Source of the DNA: an uncultured Ruminococcus sp.
GTDB taxonomy: Bacteria; Bacillota; Clostridia; Oscillospirales; Ruminococcaceae
Reading direction: 5' to 3'
Length of the DNA: 36,698 nt
Assembly (NCBI GenBank): GCA_947176075.1
Contig: CAMWPG010000007.1
Span: 1 to 36,698 of the forward strand
A model generated the notes under the pieces. The model saw nothing but the letters and a program-made list of their open reading frames with translations. It did no database searches and was not told the DNA's origin. A program made the translations under genes and the position numbers. Numbering within the stretch: the stretch's first letter is position 1; each line of letters opens with the position of its first letter. Shown here piece by piece: positions 1 through 6,903 of this stretch.

Positions 1-104
1 CCCCCCCCCCCCCCACCCCCCCCCCCTATTTTTTTTTTCAATCAGAAGACGGCATACGATATTCATGAGCTTCTCGTGGGCTCGGATAGTTGTATAAGAG
101 ACAG
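1..104. other. Sequencing adapter and homopolymer artefact
   Basis: This stretch is technical, not genomic. A near-pure C run (1-26) is followed by oligo-T (about 29-38). Bases 39-62 match the Illumina P7 oligo apart from two G-to-T changes. Bases 63-70 (TCATGAGC) occupy the i7 index position and, as I recall it, equal the Nextera XT N714 index. Bases 71-104 match the 34-nt Nextera read-2 transposase adapter with a few errors and end in TATAAGAGACAG. On the other strand this is the usual read-through of a short insert: adapter, then A run, then poly-G from a two-colour instrument. Genomic sequence starts at 105. Confidence 0.97.
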
Positions 105-112
105 AATAAACG

Positions 113-232
113 CTATCCACAACTTAAGGATTTAATTTCTGATTCAAGGCTATAAAAAACAGATTTCAATAATAAGAATTTGTCTATTTTTCATAATTCA
201 TAATTTGTCAATTTTTCTTAAGTTGTGGATAG
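113..232. repeat. 16-bp perfect inverted repeat with AT-rich spacer
   Basis: CTATCCACAACTTAAG at 113-128 is repeated as its exact reverse complement at 217-232, separated by 88 AT-rich bases. The arms end about 25 bases before the ribosome binding site of the next gene. They could form a hairpin in the leader of that gene or be the ends of a small repeat. Because the left arm lies only 8 bases from an adapter junction, an amplification foldback was considered, but sequence outside the arms does not continue the palindrome. Confidence 0.7.
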
Positions 233-267
233 TGGTAAAATAAATCGTAATTTACTGGAGGAAAAGT

Positions 268-615
268 ATGAAAAGTAAAATTATATACTGCCTAAATTTT
301 CTTTGGACAAGTTTCATCGCATTTTCATTTCCTATTTGCTTTGGTTTTATTTTTCTTAATATAACCGGACATTCTAAAGGTTATAGTTATGATTTAGGTT
401 CGGAAAAAGATGTATCCATTCTATTAGGGTGTATTGAACTGCTGATATGGATTACTTTGGCATTACCTTCAAATATCTATGTCTTTCTTAAAACTATGAA
501 AAAAGGAAAGCTGTATTTACTGATACCTATTGCATTATACATAGCTCTTGCTATCATATGTATTTTTATTACAGGCGGTTGGTCTGAATATTCAAAAGGT
601 GTTTTCAATATATAA
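268..615 (+). CDS. Small three-helix membrane protein, function unknown
   Basis: The 115-residue product is very hydrophobic, with three likely membrane helices at about residues 9-34, 49-74 and 82-104. A short polar loop (GHSKGYSYDLGSEKD) follows helix 1 and a basic KKGK turn precedes helix 3. I recognise no family or catalytic motif. The ATG start is supported by a GGAGG ribosome binding site at good spacing. The gene stands alone, is AT-rich, has an inverted repeat upstream and a terminator-like hairpin downstream. It is probably a real gene, but its role cannot be told from sequence. Confidence 0.65.
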   Translation: MKSKIIYCLNFLWTSFIAFSFPICFGFIFLNITGHSKGYSYDLGSEKDVSILLGCIELLIWITLALPSNIYVFLKTMKKGKLYLLIPIALYIALAIICIFITGGWSEYSKGVFNI

Positions 616-652
616 ATTCTGATTTATGCGAACAAACCAATAATTAAAATAA

Positions 653-685
653 GCCCGAAAGCAGTTCCAAAAACTACTTTCGGGC
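653..685 (+). terminator. Terminator-like hairpin after the membrane protein gene
   Basis: GCCCGAAAGCAGT pairs with ACTACTTTCGGGC through a 7-base loop with one mismatch. The following sequence is only moderately T-rich, so termination strength is uncertain. It separates the small membrane gene from the hrcA operon. Confidence 0.6.
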
Positions 686-820
686 ATTACTTCTATATGC
701 GTATTTGTCTTAGTGGAGACTTTTTTATTATACAGCACGCATTGCAGACATCATACACATCAACTGCTTACTTTAAAATGTTAAAACAAATATACAAAAC
801 GCTGAAAAATCAAAAAACGC

Positions 821-849
821 TTGACATTCCCTGCATGGTATGATAAATT
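821..849 (+). promoter_or_regulatory. Heat-shock operon promoter
   Basis: A consensus TTGACA (821-826) lies 17 bases before TAAATT (844-849), a housekeeping sigma-type promoter. The -10 element abuts the CIRCE operator, so HrcA binding would cover the transcription start. Confidence 0.75.
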
Positions 850-853
850 TATG

Positions 854-880
854 TTAGCACTCAGACATCACGAGTGCTAA
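854..880. promoter_or_regulatory. CIRCE operator (HrcA binding site)
   Basis: TTAGCACTC, nine bases, then GAGTGCTAA is a perfect match to the CIRCE consensus. It is the binding site of the HrcA repressor encoded immediately downstream, giving autoregulation of the hrcA-grpE-dnaK-dnaJ operon. It is the only copy in the window; a groESL copy would be expected elsewhere. Confidence 0.97.
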
Positions 881-918
881 CACTTCAAAAGATAATCTGC
901 TAGAATGGAGGGTAAACA

Positions 919-1959
919 TTGGATGCACGAAAGCTGAGGATACTTGCAGCAGTAGTTGACAACTATATAAAAACAGGCGAACCGGTTGGTTCAAAAACAA
1001 TATCCATGATGCCTGAAATCAAAGTATCAGCGGCGACGGTGCGAAATGACATGGCTATATTAGAGGAGCTTGGGCTTTTAGAGCAGCCTCATACATCAGC
1101 AGGAAGAGTTCCAACATTCAGCGGATATAGACTTTATATAGAAGAGATATTAGGAAAAAGAGAGCTTGAGCCTGAAGAAAGAAAGCGTCTTGACGCAATG
1201 CTTGGAGATGAAGAGCTTTTCACTGAGGAGCTTCTTCTCCAGAATGCTTCAACAGCACTTGCAGAGATTACAAAATGTGCTACAGTGGTCTCAAACCTTG
1301 CACCGAAATATTCGGTCATATCAAAGGTAGAGGTTATTCCTACAGGCAAACGAATATATGTTGTTCTGCTTATCACATCAAATGGCAAGATAAAAAATAA
1401 GGCTTGCCGTATGGAATTTGATTTAACCCAGGAGCATATGGAGTTCCTTAAAAGATTCCTTGAGGAAAATCTTGAGGGAGTATCTGTATCGGAGCTTTCT
1501 GATGAAAAACTTGACCAGCTCATAACTGCTATGGGCACATATATGGTCGCACTTTCACCTCTTGTAAAAGGTATATGCGAAATGTCGAGAGACCTCCAGA
1601 AGAATGAAGTGATAGTTACCGGAGAACAAAATCTTCTCACCTACAGAGATCTTGATAAGAGCGAGATAGTACGGTTTATTTCTCATAAGAATGAGCTTAG
1701 CAGCCTTCTTGATGACAGCATGAGTGGTGTACAGGTAATGTTTGGCGAGGAAGAAGATCAGGGATTTGTAATAGGCAATTCGAGTATAATAGTTTCCAAA
1801 TATCAAAAGAGCGGAAAAACTGCCGGCTCACTGGGTGTTATAGGACCTGTGAGACTTGATTACGCCAAAATAATACCTTATATAGATTATTTTACAGAAA
1901 AGCTTACCCGATTTCTCTCGGATCAGGGTGAGGGAAAGGAAGAAGGCAATGACGAATAA
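919..1959 (+). CDS. hrcA: Heat-inducible transcription repressor HrcA
   Basis: HrcA represses class I heat-shock genes by binding CIRCE; the family's activity is known to depend on the GroE chaperonin. The 346 residues match the usual length. An N-terminal winged helix-turn-helix covers about residues 1-70, including the characteristic VSAATVRNDMAILEELGLL and the HTSAGRVPT wing. The rest is the GAF-like dimerisation region. The start is TTG, preceded by GGAGGG six bases upstream; no in-frame ATG fits the conserved N-terminus (DARKLRIL). It is the first gene of hrcA-grpE-dnaK-dnaJ, sits directly behind a perfect CIRCE and overlaps grpE by 11 bases, so it is autoregulated and translationally coupled. 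Confidence 0.97.
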   Translation: MDARKLRILAAVVDNYIKTGEPVGSKTISMMPEIKVSAATVRNDMAILEELGLLEQPHTSAGRVPTFSGYRLYIEEILGKRELEPEERKRLDAMLGDEELFTEELLLQNASTALAEITKCATVVSNLAPKYSVISKVEVIPTGKRIYVVLLITSNGKIKNKACRMEFDLTQEHMEFLKRFLEENLEGVSVSELSDEKLDQLITAMGTYMVALSPLVKGICEMSRDLQKNEVIVTGEQNLLTYRDLDKSEIVRFISHKNELSSLLDDSMSGVQVMFGEEEDQGFVIGNSSIIVSKYQKSGKTAGSLGVIGPVRLDYAKIIPYIDYFTEKLTRFLSDQGEGKEEGNDE

Positions 1960-2512
1960 AGAGCTTGATGAGCTTATGAATGATGAAGCTGTTGGATCTG
2001 AGATAAATGATGAAAGCTCAGAAGCTGCAGAGGAAACCTCATCTGAAGAAATTTCAGAACTCGATGCTTTAAAGGAAGCACTTGCAAAAGCACAGCAGGA
2101 GCTTGAAGCAGCCAAAGATCAGCATTTGAGACTTATGGCAGAGTATCAAAATTATCGCAATCGTACATCCGAGGAGAAAAAGAAGATCTACGGTGATGCA
2201 AAGGCTGACTGTATCAAGGAGCTTCTGAATGTAGCAGATACTTTTGATAGAGCAGTAGAAGCAGAGTGCTCAGATGAAACCTATAAAAAGGGTGTGGAGC
2301 TGACCTACAGCCAGCTTAAAAAAGCATTTGAAAAGCTGGGAATTACAGAGATATCACCTTTGGGTGAGGAATTTGACCCGAATCTTCATAATGCCATAAG
2401 ACAGATGGAAAGCGAAGATTTTGAGGAAAATCAGGTCTGCGAGGTTTACCAGAAGGGTTATACACTCGGTGACAGACTTGTAAGACCCGCTGTTGTAGCG
2501 GTTAAAGCGTAA
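1949..2512 (+). CDS. grpE: GrpE, nucleotide exchange factor for DnaK
   Basis: GrpE releases ADP from DnaK and so resets the cytoplasmic chaperone cycle. From ATG 1949 the protein has 187 residues: an acidic, disordered N-terminus (to about residue 42), a long coiled coil (about 43-100, including LMAEYQNYRNRT) and a beta-rich head ending in the conserved GYTLGDRLVRPAVVAV. The ORF track starts earlier at a GTG (1928), but AGGAAG at 1936-1941 is a ribosome binding site well spaced for ATG 1949. The gene overlaps the end of hrcA by 11 bases and lies 56 bases before dnaK, in the CIRCE-controlled operon. Confidence 0.95.
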   Translation: MTNKELDELMNDEAVGSEINDESSEAAEETSSEEISELDALKEALAKAQQELEAAKDQHLRLMAEYQNYRNRTSEEKKKIYGDAKADCIKELLNVADTFDRAVEAECSDETYKKGVELTYSQLKKAFEKLGITEISPLGEEFDPNLHNAIRQMESEDFEENQVCEVYQKGYTLGDRLVRPAVVAVKA

Positions 2513-2568
2513 ACGAAAATATTTATATACAAAGGGCAAAAGCCCTGCATTGAAAGGATGAATTTATT

Positions 2569-4413
2569 ATGGGAAAAATTATTGGTATTGACCTTGGTAC
2601 AACAAACTCATGTGTAGCAGTTATGGAAGGCGGTAACGCAGTAGTTATCACAAATGCAGAGGGCGCAAGAACTACGCCGTCAGTTGTAGGTTTTTCTAAA
2701 ACAGGAGAAAGACTGGTAGGTCAGATCGCAAAGCGTCAGGCTGTTGCAAATCCTGATAAGACCATCTCTTCTATCAAGCGTCACATGGGCGAGGATTATA
2801 AGGTAACTATTGACGATAAGAAGTATACTCCTCAGGAGATCTCAGCTATGATTCTTCAGAAGCTTAAAACTGATGCAGAAGCATATCTGGGTCAGCCTGT
2901 AACAGAGGCTGTTATAACAGTTCCGGCTTACTTTACAGATGCACAGCGTCAGGCAACAAAGGACGCAGGTCAGATCGCAGGTCTGAATGTTCGCAGAATC
3001 ATCAATGAGCCTACAGCAGCAGCTCTTTCATATGGTATTGATAAGGAAGGCGACCAGAAGGTTATGGTTTACGACCTTGGCGGCGGTACATTTGATGTAT
3101 CTATCATTGAAATGGGCGACGGCGTTCAGCAGGTTCTGGCTACAGCCGGCAACAACCGTCTGGGCGGCGATGACTTTGACCAGAGAATCATTGATTGGAT
3201 GATAAAGGAATTCAAGTCTCAGGAAGGCTTTGATCTGTCCGGTGACAAGATGGCTATGCAGAGACTCAAGGCTGAAGCTGAAAAGGCTAAGATCGAGCTT
3301 TCATCTACAACTACAACAGATATCAGCATTCCTTTCATTGCAGTAGATTCAAACAGCACTCCTCTGCATCTTAATATGACACTTACAGTTGCTAAGTTCA
3401 ATGAACTCACCCGTGACCTTGTTGATGCTACAATGGGTCCGGTACAGCAGGCAATGTCAGACAGCGGTCTGTCTGTTTCTGAGATCGATAAGGTTCTGAT
3501 GGTAGGCGGTTCTTCAAGAATCCCGGCTGTACAGGAAGCAGTTCGTCAGAAGCTTGGCAAGGAGCCTTTCAAGGGCATTAACCCTGATGAATGTGTAGCT
3601 CTTGGCGCAGCTCTCCAGGGCGGCGTTCTGGGCGGCGATGTCAAGGACGGTCTGCTGCTTCTGGACGTAACTCCTCTGTCTCTGGGTCTTGAAACAATGG
3701 GCGGCGTATGCACAAAGATCATTGAGAGAAATACAACTATCCCGACAAAGAAGAGCCAGATCTTCTCAACAGCTGCTGATAATCAGACAGCAGTTGATAT
3801 CAACGTTCTTCAGGGTGAGCGTGAATTTGCAAGAGACAACAAGCAGCTCGGAACATTCCGTCTGGATGGTATTGCTCCTGCAAGAAGAGGTGTTCCGCAG
3901 ATCGAAGTAACATTTGATATTGATGCAAACGGCATTGTACACGTTTCTGCAAAGGATCTGGGTACAGGCAAGGAGCAGAATATCTCAATCACAGCTTCTA
4001 CCAATATGTCCAAGGAAGATATTGACAAGGCAGTAAAGGAAGCTGAGGCTTATGCAGAAGAGGATAAGAAGCGCCGTGATGAGGTAGATACAAAGAATCA
4101 GGCAGAAAGTCTTATCGGTCAGTGCGAAAGCACACTTGCAGAGCTGGGTGATAAGATCGACGCAGCTGATAAGAGCGATATTGAGGCTAAGGTAGCAGAT
4201 CTTAAGAATGCTGTTTCAGGTAATGATACAGCAGCTATCAAGGCTAAGTCCGATGCACTCCAGCAGGCACTTTATGCAATGTCCTCCAAGATGTATCAGC
4301 AGCAGGGTGGTCCTGACATGAGCAATATGGGCGGTGCAGGTCCTGATATGGGCGCAGGTGCAGGCGGCGCAAATGATGATGGCGTTGTAGATGCAGATTT
4401 CAAGGAAGTATAA
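2569..4413 (+). CDS. dnaK: Chaperone DnaK (Hsp70)
   Basis: ATP-driven Hsp70 chaperone of the cytoplasm, working with DnaJ and GrpE. The 614 residues include the actin-like ATPase signatures [12 protein letters not shown] at the N-terminus, [11 protein letters not shown] (about residue 170) and [11 protein letters not shown] (about 305). The interdomain linker [17 protein letters not shown] follows, then the substrate-binding domain and helical lid, and a Gly/Met-rich tail ending VVDADFKEV. The early ATPase domain is short, as in Gram-positive DnaKs, which lack a roughly two-dozen-residue segment found in Proteobacteria. Codon use is biased, as expected for high expression. An AAAGGATG ribosome binding site precedes the ATG. 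Confidence 0.98.
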   Translation: MGKIIGIDLGTTNSCVAVMEGGNAVVITNAEGARTTPSVVGFSKTGERLVGQIAKRQAVANPDKTISSIKRHMGEDYKVTIDDKKYTPQEISAMILQKLKTDAEAYLGQPVTEAVITVPAYFTDAQRQATKDAGQIAGLNVRRIINEPTAAALSYGIDKEGDQKVMVYDLGGGTFDVSIIEMGDGVQQVLATAGNNRLGGDDFDQRIIDWMIKEFKSQEGFDLSGDKMAMQRLKAEAEKAKIELSSTTTTDISIPFIAVDSNSTPLHLNMTLTVAKFNELTRDLVDATMGPVQQAMSDSGLSVSEIDKVLMVGGSSRIPAVQEAVRQKLGKEPFKGINPDECVALGAALQGGVLGGDVKDGLLLLDVTPLSLGLETMGGVCTKIIERNTTIPTKKSQIFSTAADNQTAVDINVLQGEREFARDNKQLGTFRLDGIAPARRGVPQIEVTFDIDANGIVHVSAKDLGTGKEQNISITASTNMSKEDIDKAVKEAEAYAEEDKKRRDEVDTKNQAESLIGQCESTLAELGDKIDAADKSDIEAKVADLKNAVSGNDTAAIKAKSDALQQALYAMSSKMYQQQGGPDMSNMGGAGPDMGAGAGGANDDGVVDADFKEV

Positions 4414-4507
4414 GCGGAAAGTCCGCATTAAATAAGTTAGCTATAAAGGCAATCGGGGCGGATAAAAAAATGTCTGTCCCGCATTGTCATGTTAAGGAGA
4501 ATATGAC

Positions 4508-5668
4508 ATGGCAGATGAAAAAAGAGATTATTATGAGGTCTTAGGACTGAGTAAGGGCGCTTCTGATGATGAGATAAAAAAAGCATTTAAGACCATGGCG
4601 AGAAAATATCATCCGGATCTGCATCCGGGAGATAAGGAAGCCGAGGAAAAATTCAAGGAAATAAACGAGGCATACGGCATACTTTCCGATCCTGAGAAGA
4701 AGTCACGCTACGATCAGTTCGGTCATGCAGGCGTAGATCCGAATTATGGTGCAGGCGGAGCAGGAGGATATTCAGGATACGGTGATATAAACGATATATT
4801 TGACAGTATTTTCGGTGGATTCGGCGGCGGCGGATTCAGCGGATTTGGCGGTGGAAGATCACGTTCAAATCCTAACGCACCAAGAGCTGGAGGAGATACA
4901 AAGGTAAATCTTACTATAGATTTTCTTGAAGCCTGCAAGGGTGTAAAGAAAACTATAAGTGTGCAGCATCTGGAAAAGTGTTCTCAGTGCGGTGGAACGG
5001 GCGCAGATTCAGGCAGCAAGAAAGTGACCTGTACAGTATGCGGCGGTAGCGGTCAGAGGACAGAAAGAAGAAAATCCATTCTCGGATTTATGGAGACCGT
5101 AGTCCCCTGTTCAGCTTGTAATGGTAAGGGTCAGAAAATAGAAAATCCATGTAAGAAGTGCAGCGGTGCGGGAAGATTCCGTACCACAAGCAAATTTGAG
5201 GTCAACATTCCGGCAGGCATCAACGACGGTCAGGCAATCTGTCTTGGCGGAAAGGGTGATGCAGGCATAAACGGCGGACCAAATGGTGATGCATATCTGA
5301 CGATTTTTGTAAAAGAACATGATATTTTCAAGCGTGAGGGAAATGACATTTATTGTGATGTTCCTATTACTTATGCGCAGGCAGCTCTTGGAGCAGAGAT
5401 AACAGTACCGACGATTGACGGCAATGTTGCATATACCATAGCAGAGGGTACGCAGAGCGGTACAAAATTCAGACTTCGCGGCAAGGGTGTTAAATTCATT
5501 AATCGTGACGCACGTGGAGACCAGTATGTAACGGTATCAGTTGAAGTTCCGAAAAAGCTTTCAAAGAAGCAGAAAGAGCTTTTAAAGGAATTTGACGAAT
5601 CCCTTGATGAGAAAAATAATACAAAGCAAAAGGGCTTTTTTGACAAGCTTAAAGATATGTTTGATTAA
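4508..5668 (+). CDS. dnaJ: Chaperone DnaJ (Hsp40)
   Basis: DnaJ delivers unfolded substrate to DnaK and stimulates its ATPase. The 386 residues have the full type I layout: J domain (about 5-70) with the essential HPD in [10 protein letters not shown], a Gly/Phe-rich stretch (about 78-125), and a zinc-binding region with four CxxCxGxG-type repeats ([32 protein letters not shown]; about 157-222). The C-terminal substrate-binding domains follow. The start has AAGGAG upstream. It is the last gene of the CIRCE operon, 94 bases after dnaK, and is followed by a strong hairpin. Confidence 0.98.
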   Translation: MADEKRDYYEVLGLSKGASDDEIKKAFKTMARKYHPDLHPGDKEAEEKFKEINEAYGILSDPEKKSRYDQFGHAGVDPNYGAGGAGGYSGYGDINDIFDSIFGGFGGGGFSGFGGGRSRSNPNAPRAGGDTKVNLTIDFLEACKGVKKTISVQHLEKCSQCGGTGADSGSKKVTCTVCGGSGQRTERRKSILGFMETVVPCSACNGKGQKIENPCKKCSGAGRFRTTSKFEVNIPAGINDGQAICLGGKGDAGINGGPNGDAYLTIFVKEHDIFKREGNDIYCDVPITYAQAALGAEITVPTIDGNVAYTIAEGTQSGTKFRLRGKGVKFINRDARGDQYVTVSVEVPKKLSKKQKELLKEFDESLDEKNNTKQKGFFDKLKDMFD

Positions 5669-5670
5669 TA

Positions 5671-5709
5671 TTATAGTGAACGTCAAAAATAATTTGACGT
5701 TCACTATAA
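5671..5709. terminator. 17-bp perfect hairpin after dnaJ
   Basis: TTATAGTGAACGTCAAA and its exact reverse complement are separated by AATAA. It begins two bases after the dnaJ stop codon and is the likely end of the heat-shock operon, although no strong T-run follows. Confidence 0.75.
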
Positions 5710-5813
5710 ATAATTGATTTAAATTGCCTCGCACATATGCTCACTATGTTCGCTCCGTGCGTATCGGCAAATAGCAAACTCCAAATATATTTGTCGTTTG
5801 CTATAAGTAAATG
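5710..5813. repeat. Hairpin-rich spacer between dnaJ and xre
   Basis: No gene is visible here. ATAGCAAAC (5771-5779) pairs with GTTTGCTAT (5796-5804) around the internal palindrome CAAATATATTTG. Upstream, CGCAC and GTGCG at about 5731-5761 can also pair. Together with flanking hairpins at 5671-5709 and 5814-5853 this makes a run of consecutive foldbacks, suggestive of a dispersed intergenic palindromic repeat; only one copy is in this window. Confidence 0.5.
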
Positions 5814-5857
5814 AAAAGGAATCTGTTTGTGCAAATACAGACAGATTCCTTTTTTTG
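5814..5857. terminator. Bidirectional terminator between dnaJ and xre
   Basis: AAAAGGAATCTGT (5814-5826) pairs perfectly with ACAGATTCCTTTT (5841-5853), followed by a T-run on the plus strand. It lies just past the stop codon of the minus-strand xre gene and also faces the end of dnaJ, so it can serve both. Confidence 0.85.
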
Positions 5858-6079
5858 TCATTTTCTTTTCGGATAAGGCTTTTTTTCATCTGTAAGACCA
5901 ACCAGATAATCTAAGCTGACATGATAGAATTCTGCAAGTTTTATTGCAAATTGCAGAGGAAGGTCTCGCTCCATTCGTTCATATTTGGAATAAAGAGACT
6001 GGTCGCATAATAAATATGCAGAAATTTGTTTTTGCGTCAGATCATAGTCCTCACGCAGATCACGTATTCTTAAATACAT
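5858..6079 (-). CDS. Small Xre-family transcriptional regulator
   Basis: The protein is little more than one Cro/CI-type helix-turn-helix: IRDLREDYDLTQKQISAYL, then the recognition region (SLYSKYERMERDLPLQ) and the LAEFYHVSLDYLVG ending seen in many 70-residue Xre regulators, with a basic tail. The ORF track starts upstream at a TTG; I chose ATG at 6079 (73 residues) because the HTH begins there and an AAGGGTGAT ribosome binding site precedes it. It is divergent from a lipoprotein gene, with two related operator-like sites between them, suggesting autoregulation and control of the neighbour. That target is inferred. Confidence 0.88.
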   Translation of the reverse strand: MYLRIRDLREDYDLTQKQISAYLLCDQSLYSKYERMERDLPLQFAIKLAEFYHVSLDYLVGLTDEKKPYPKRK

Positions 6080-6130
6080 AGTATCACCCTTGTTATTATA
6101 TATGAGTGAAAATCGTCCTACAGAGAAATT

Positions 6131-6200
6131 GGACAAATAGTCCTAAAAACAGGATAAATAATTGTTGTATTTGCGAATTGAAAAATAGGACTATTTGTAC
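6131..6200. promoter_or_regulatory. Paired operator-like sites between xre and lipoprotein gene
   Basis: GGACAAATAGTCC (6131-6143) is a GGAC-N5-GTCC dyad. Its reverse complement recurs at 6188-6200 as GGACTATTTGTAC; the shared stretch TAGGACTATTTGT is 13 bases. One copy lies on the xre side and the other exactly between the -35 and -10 of the lipoprotein promoter. Best explanation: binding sites for the adjacent Xre protein. Confidence 0.65.
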
Positions 6201-6206
6201 TATAAT
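6178..6206 (+). promoter_or_regulatory. Promoter of the lipoprotein gene
   Basis: TTGAAA (6178-6183), 17 bases, TATAAT (6201-6206). The spacer contains the second operator-like site, so a bound repressor would block RNA polymerase. Confidence 0.85.
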
Positions 6207-6276
6207 AAGAAATACAATATAAGCAGCACGTATTATGATGTAATGCTTATAGTATTCAAAAAAGGAGAAATATATA

Positions 6277-6747
6277 ATGAAGAAAAAATTAATTATGATT
6301 GCAGCTATTTGTATCAGTATGGGAATGCTGGCAGGATGCGGAGGCACAGATAAAACTGACTCTGCCAAAAGTGAAAATTCAGCAGAAGAGACTGCTGAGG
6401 AGACTTTGATGTACGAATCAAAAAATGTGAGAATTACATATCTTGGAGAGGATGAATCATTTCTTGGTCCAAAGTTAAAGGTTAAAATTGAGAATCTATC
6501 AAATAAGAATATTAAAGTTCAGACAAACGATGATTTATCTGTAAACGATATGATGATCAATACTCTTTTCTCTGCCAATATTGCAGAAGGAAAGACAGCT
6601 ATTGATTCAATATCTCTTCTGAACAGCTATTTAGAGGAGAATAATATAACTGAAATTGAAAAGGTTGAGCTTTCATTCCATATTTTAGAAGCTGATACCT
6701 TTAAAACTATTGAAGATACTGAAATAGTTACACTGACACTTAACTAA
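6277..6747 (+). CDS. Putative lipoprotein, function unknown
   Basis: A 156-residue secreted protein with a lipoprotein signal peptide: MKKK, a hydrophobic stretch, and the lipobox LAGC, with the lipidated Cys at about residue 21. A Ser/Glu-rich spacer (about 22-45) leads to a small beta-rich domain (YESKNVRITYLGE ... KLKVKIENLSNKNIKV) resembling Ig-like/DUF-type extracellular domains common in Firmicute lipoproteins. I cannot name the family. An AAAGGAG ribosome binding site precedes the ATG and a strong terminator follows. It is divergent from, and probably controlled by, the adjacent Xre regulator. It would be anchored on the outer face of the membrane. Confidence 0.85.
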   Translation: MKKKLIMIAAICISMGMLAGCGGTDKTDSAKSENSAEETAEETLMYESKNVRITYLGEDESFLGPKLKVKIENLSNKNIKVQTNDDLSVNDMMINTLFSANIAEGKTAIDSISLLNSYLEENNITEIEKVELSFHILEADTFKTIEDTEIVTLTLN

Positions 6748-6756
6748 ATAAAAGCC

Positions 6757-6794
6757 AAAAATCGGACAAGCAATAAAAAACTTGTCCGATTTTT
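6757..6794 (+). terminator. Rho-independent terminator after lipoprotein gene
   Basis: AAAAATCGGACAAG pairs perfectly with CTTGTCCGATTTTT across a 10-base A-rich loop and runs into T-rich sequence. Confidence 0.9.
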
Positions 6795-6827
6795 CTATAT
6801 TTTCCGTTATTTTTCATTTGCTTTAAG

Positions 6828-6854
6828 ATTCTTTTAAGAATGAAGCTCTATAAT
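6828..6854 (+). promoter_or_regulatory. Probable promoter of the dockerin gene, with inverted repeat
   Basis: TATAAT at 6849-6854 lies 49 bases before the start codon. The -35 position has no TTGACA match but is covered by ATTCTT-TT-AAGAAT (6828-6841), with a second TTTAAG 11 bases upstream. A poor -35 overlapped by a dyad suggests activator-dependent transcription; this is inference. Confidence 0.45.
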
Positions 6855-6903
6855 TAAGCCATATCAATGAACATTATGCTTTTTCTTGAAAGGAGAATTC
6901 CAT

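Noticed and set aside
4744-4938. 64-residue Pro-rich minus-strand ORF inside dnaJ
   Set aside because: Antisense of the Gly-rich region of dnaJ.
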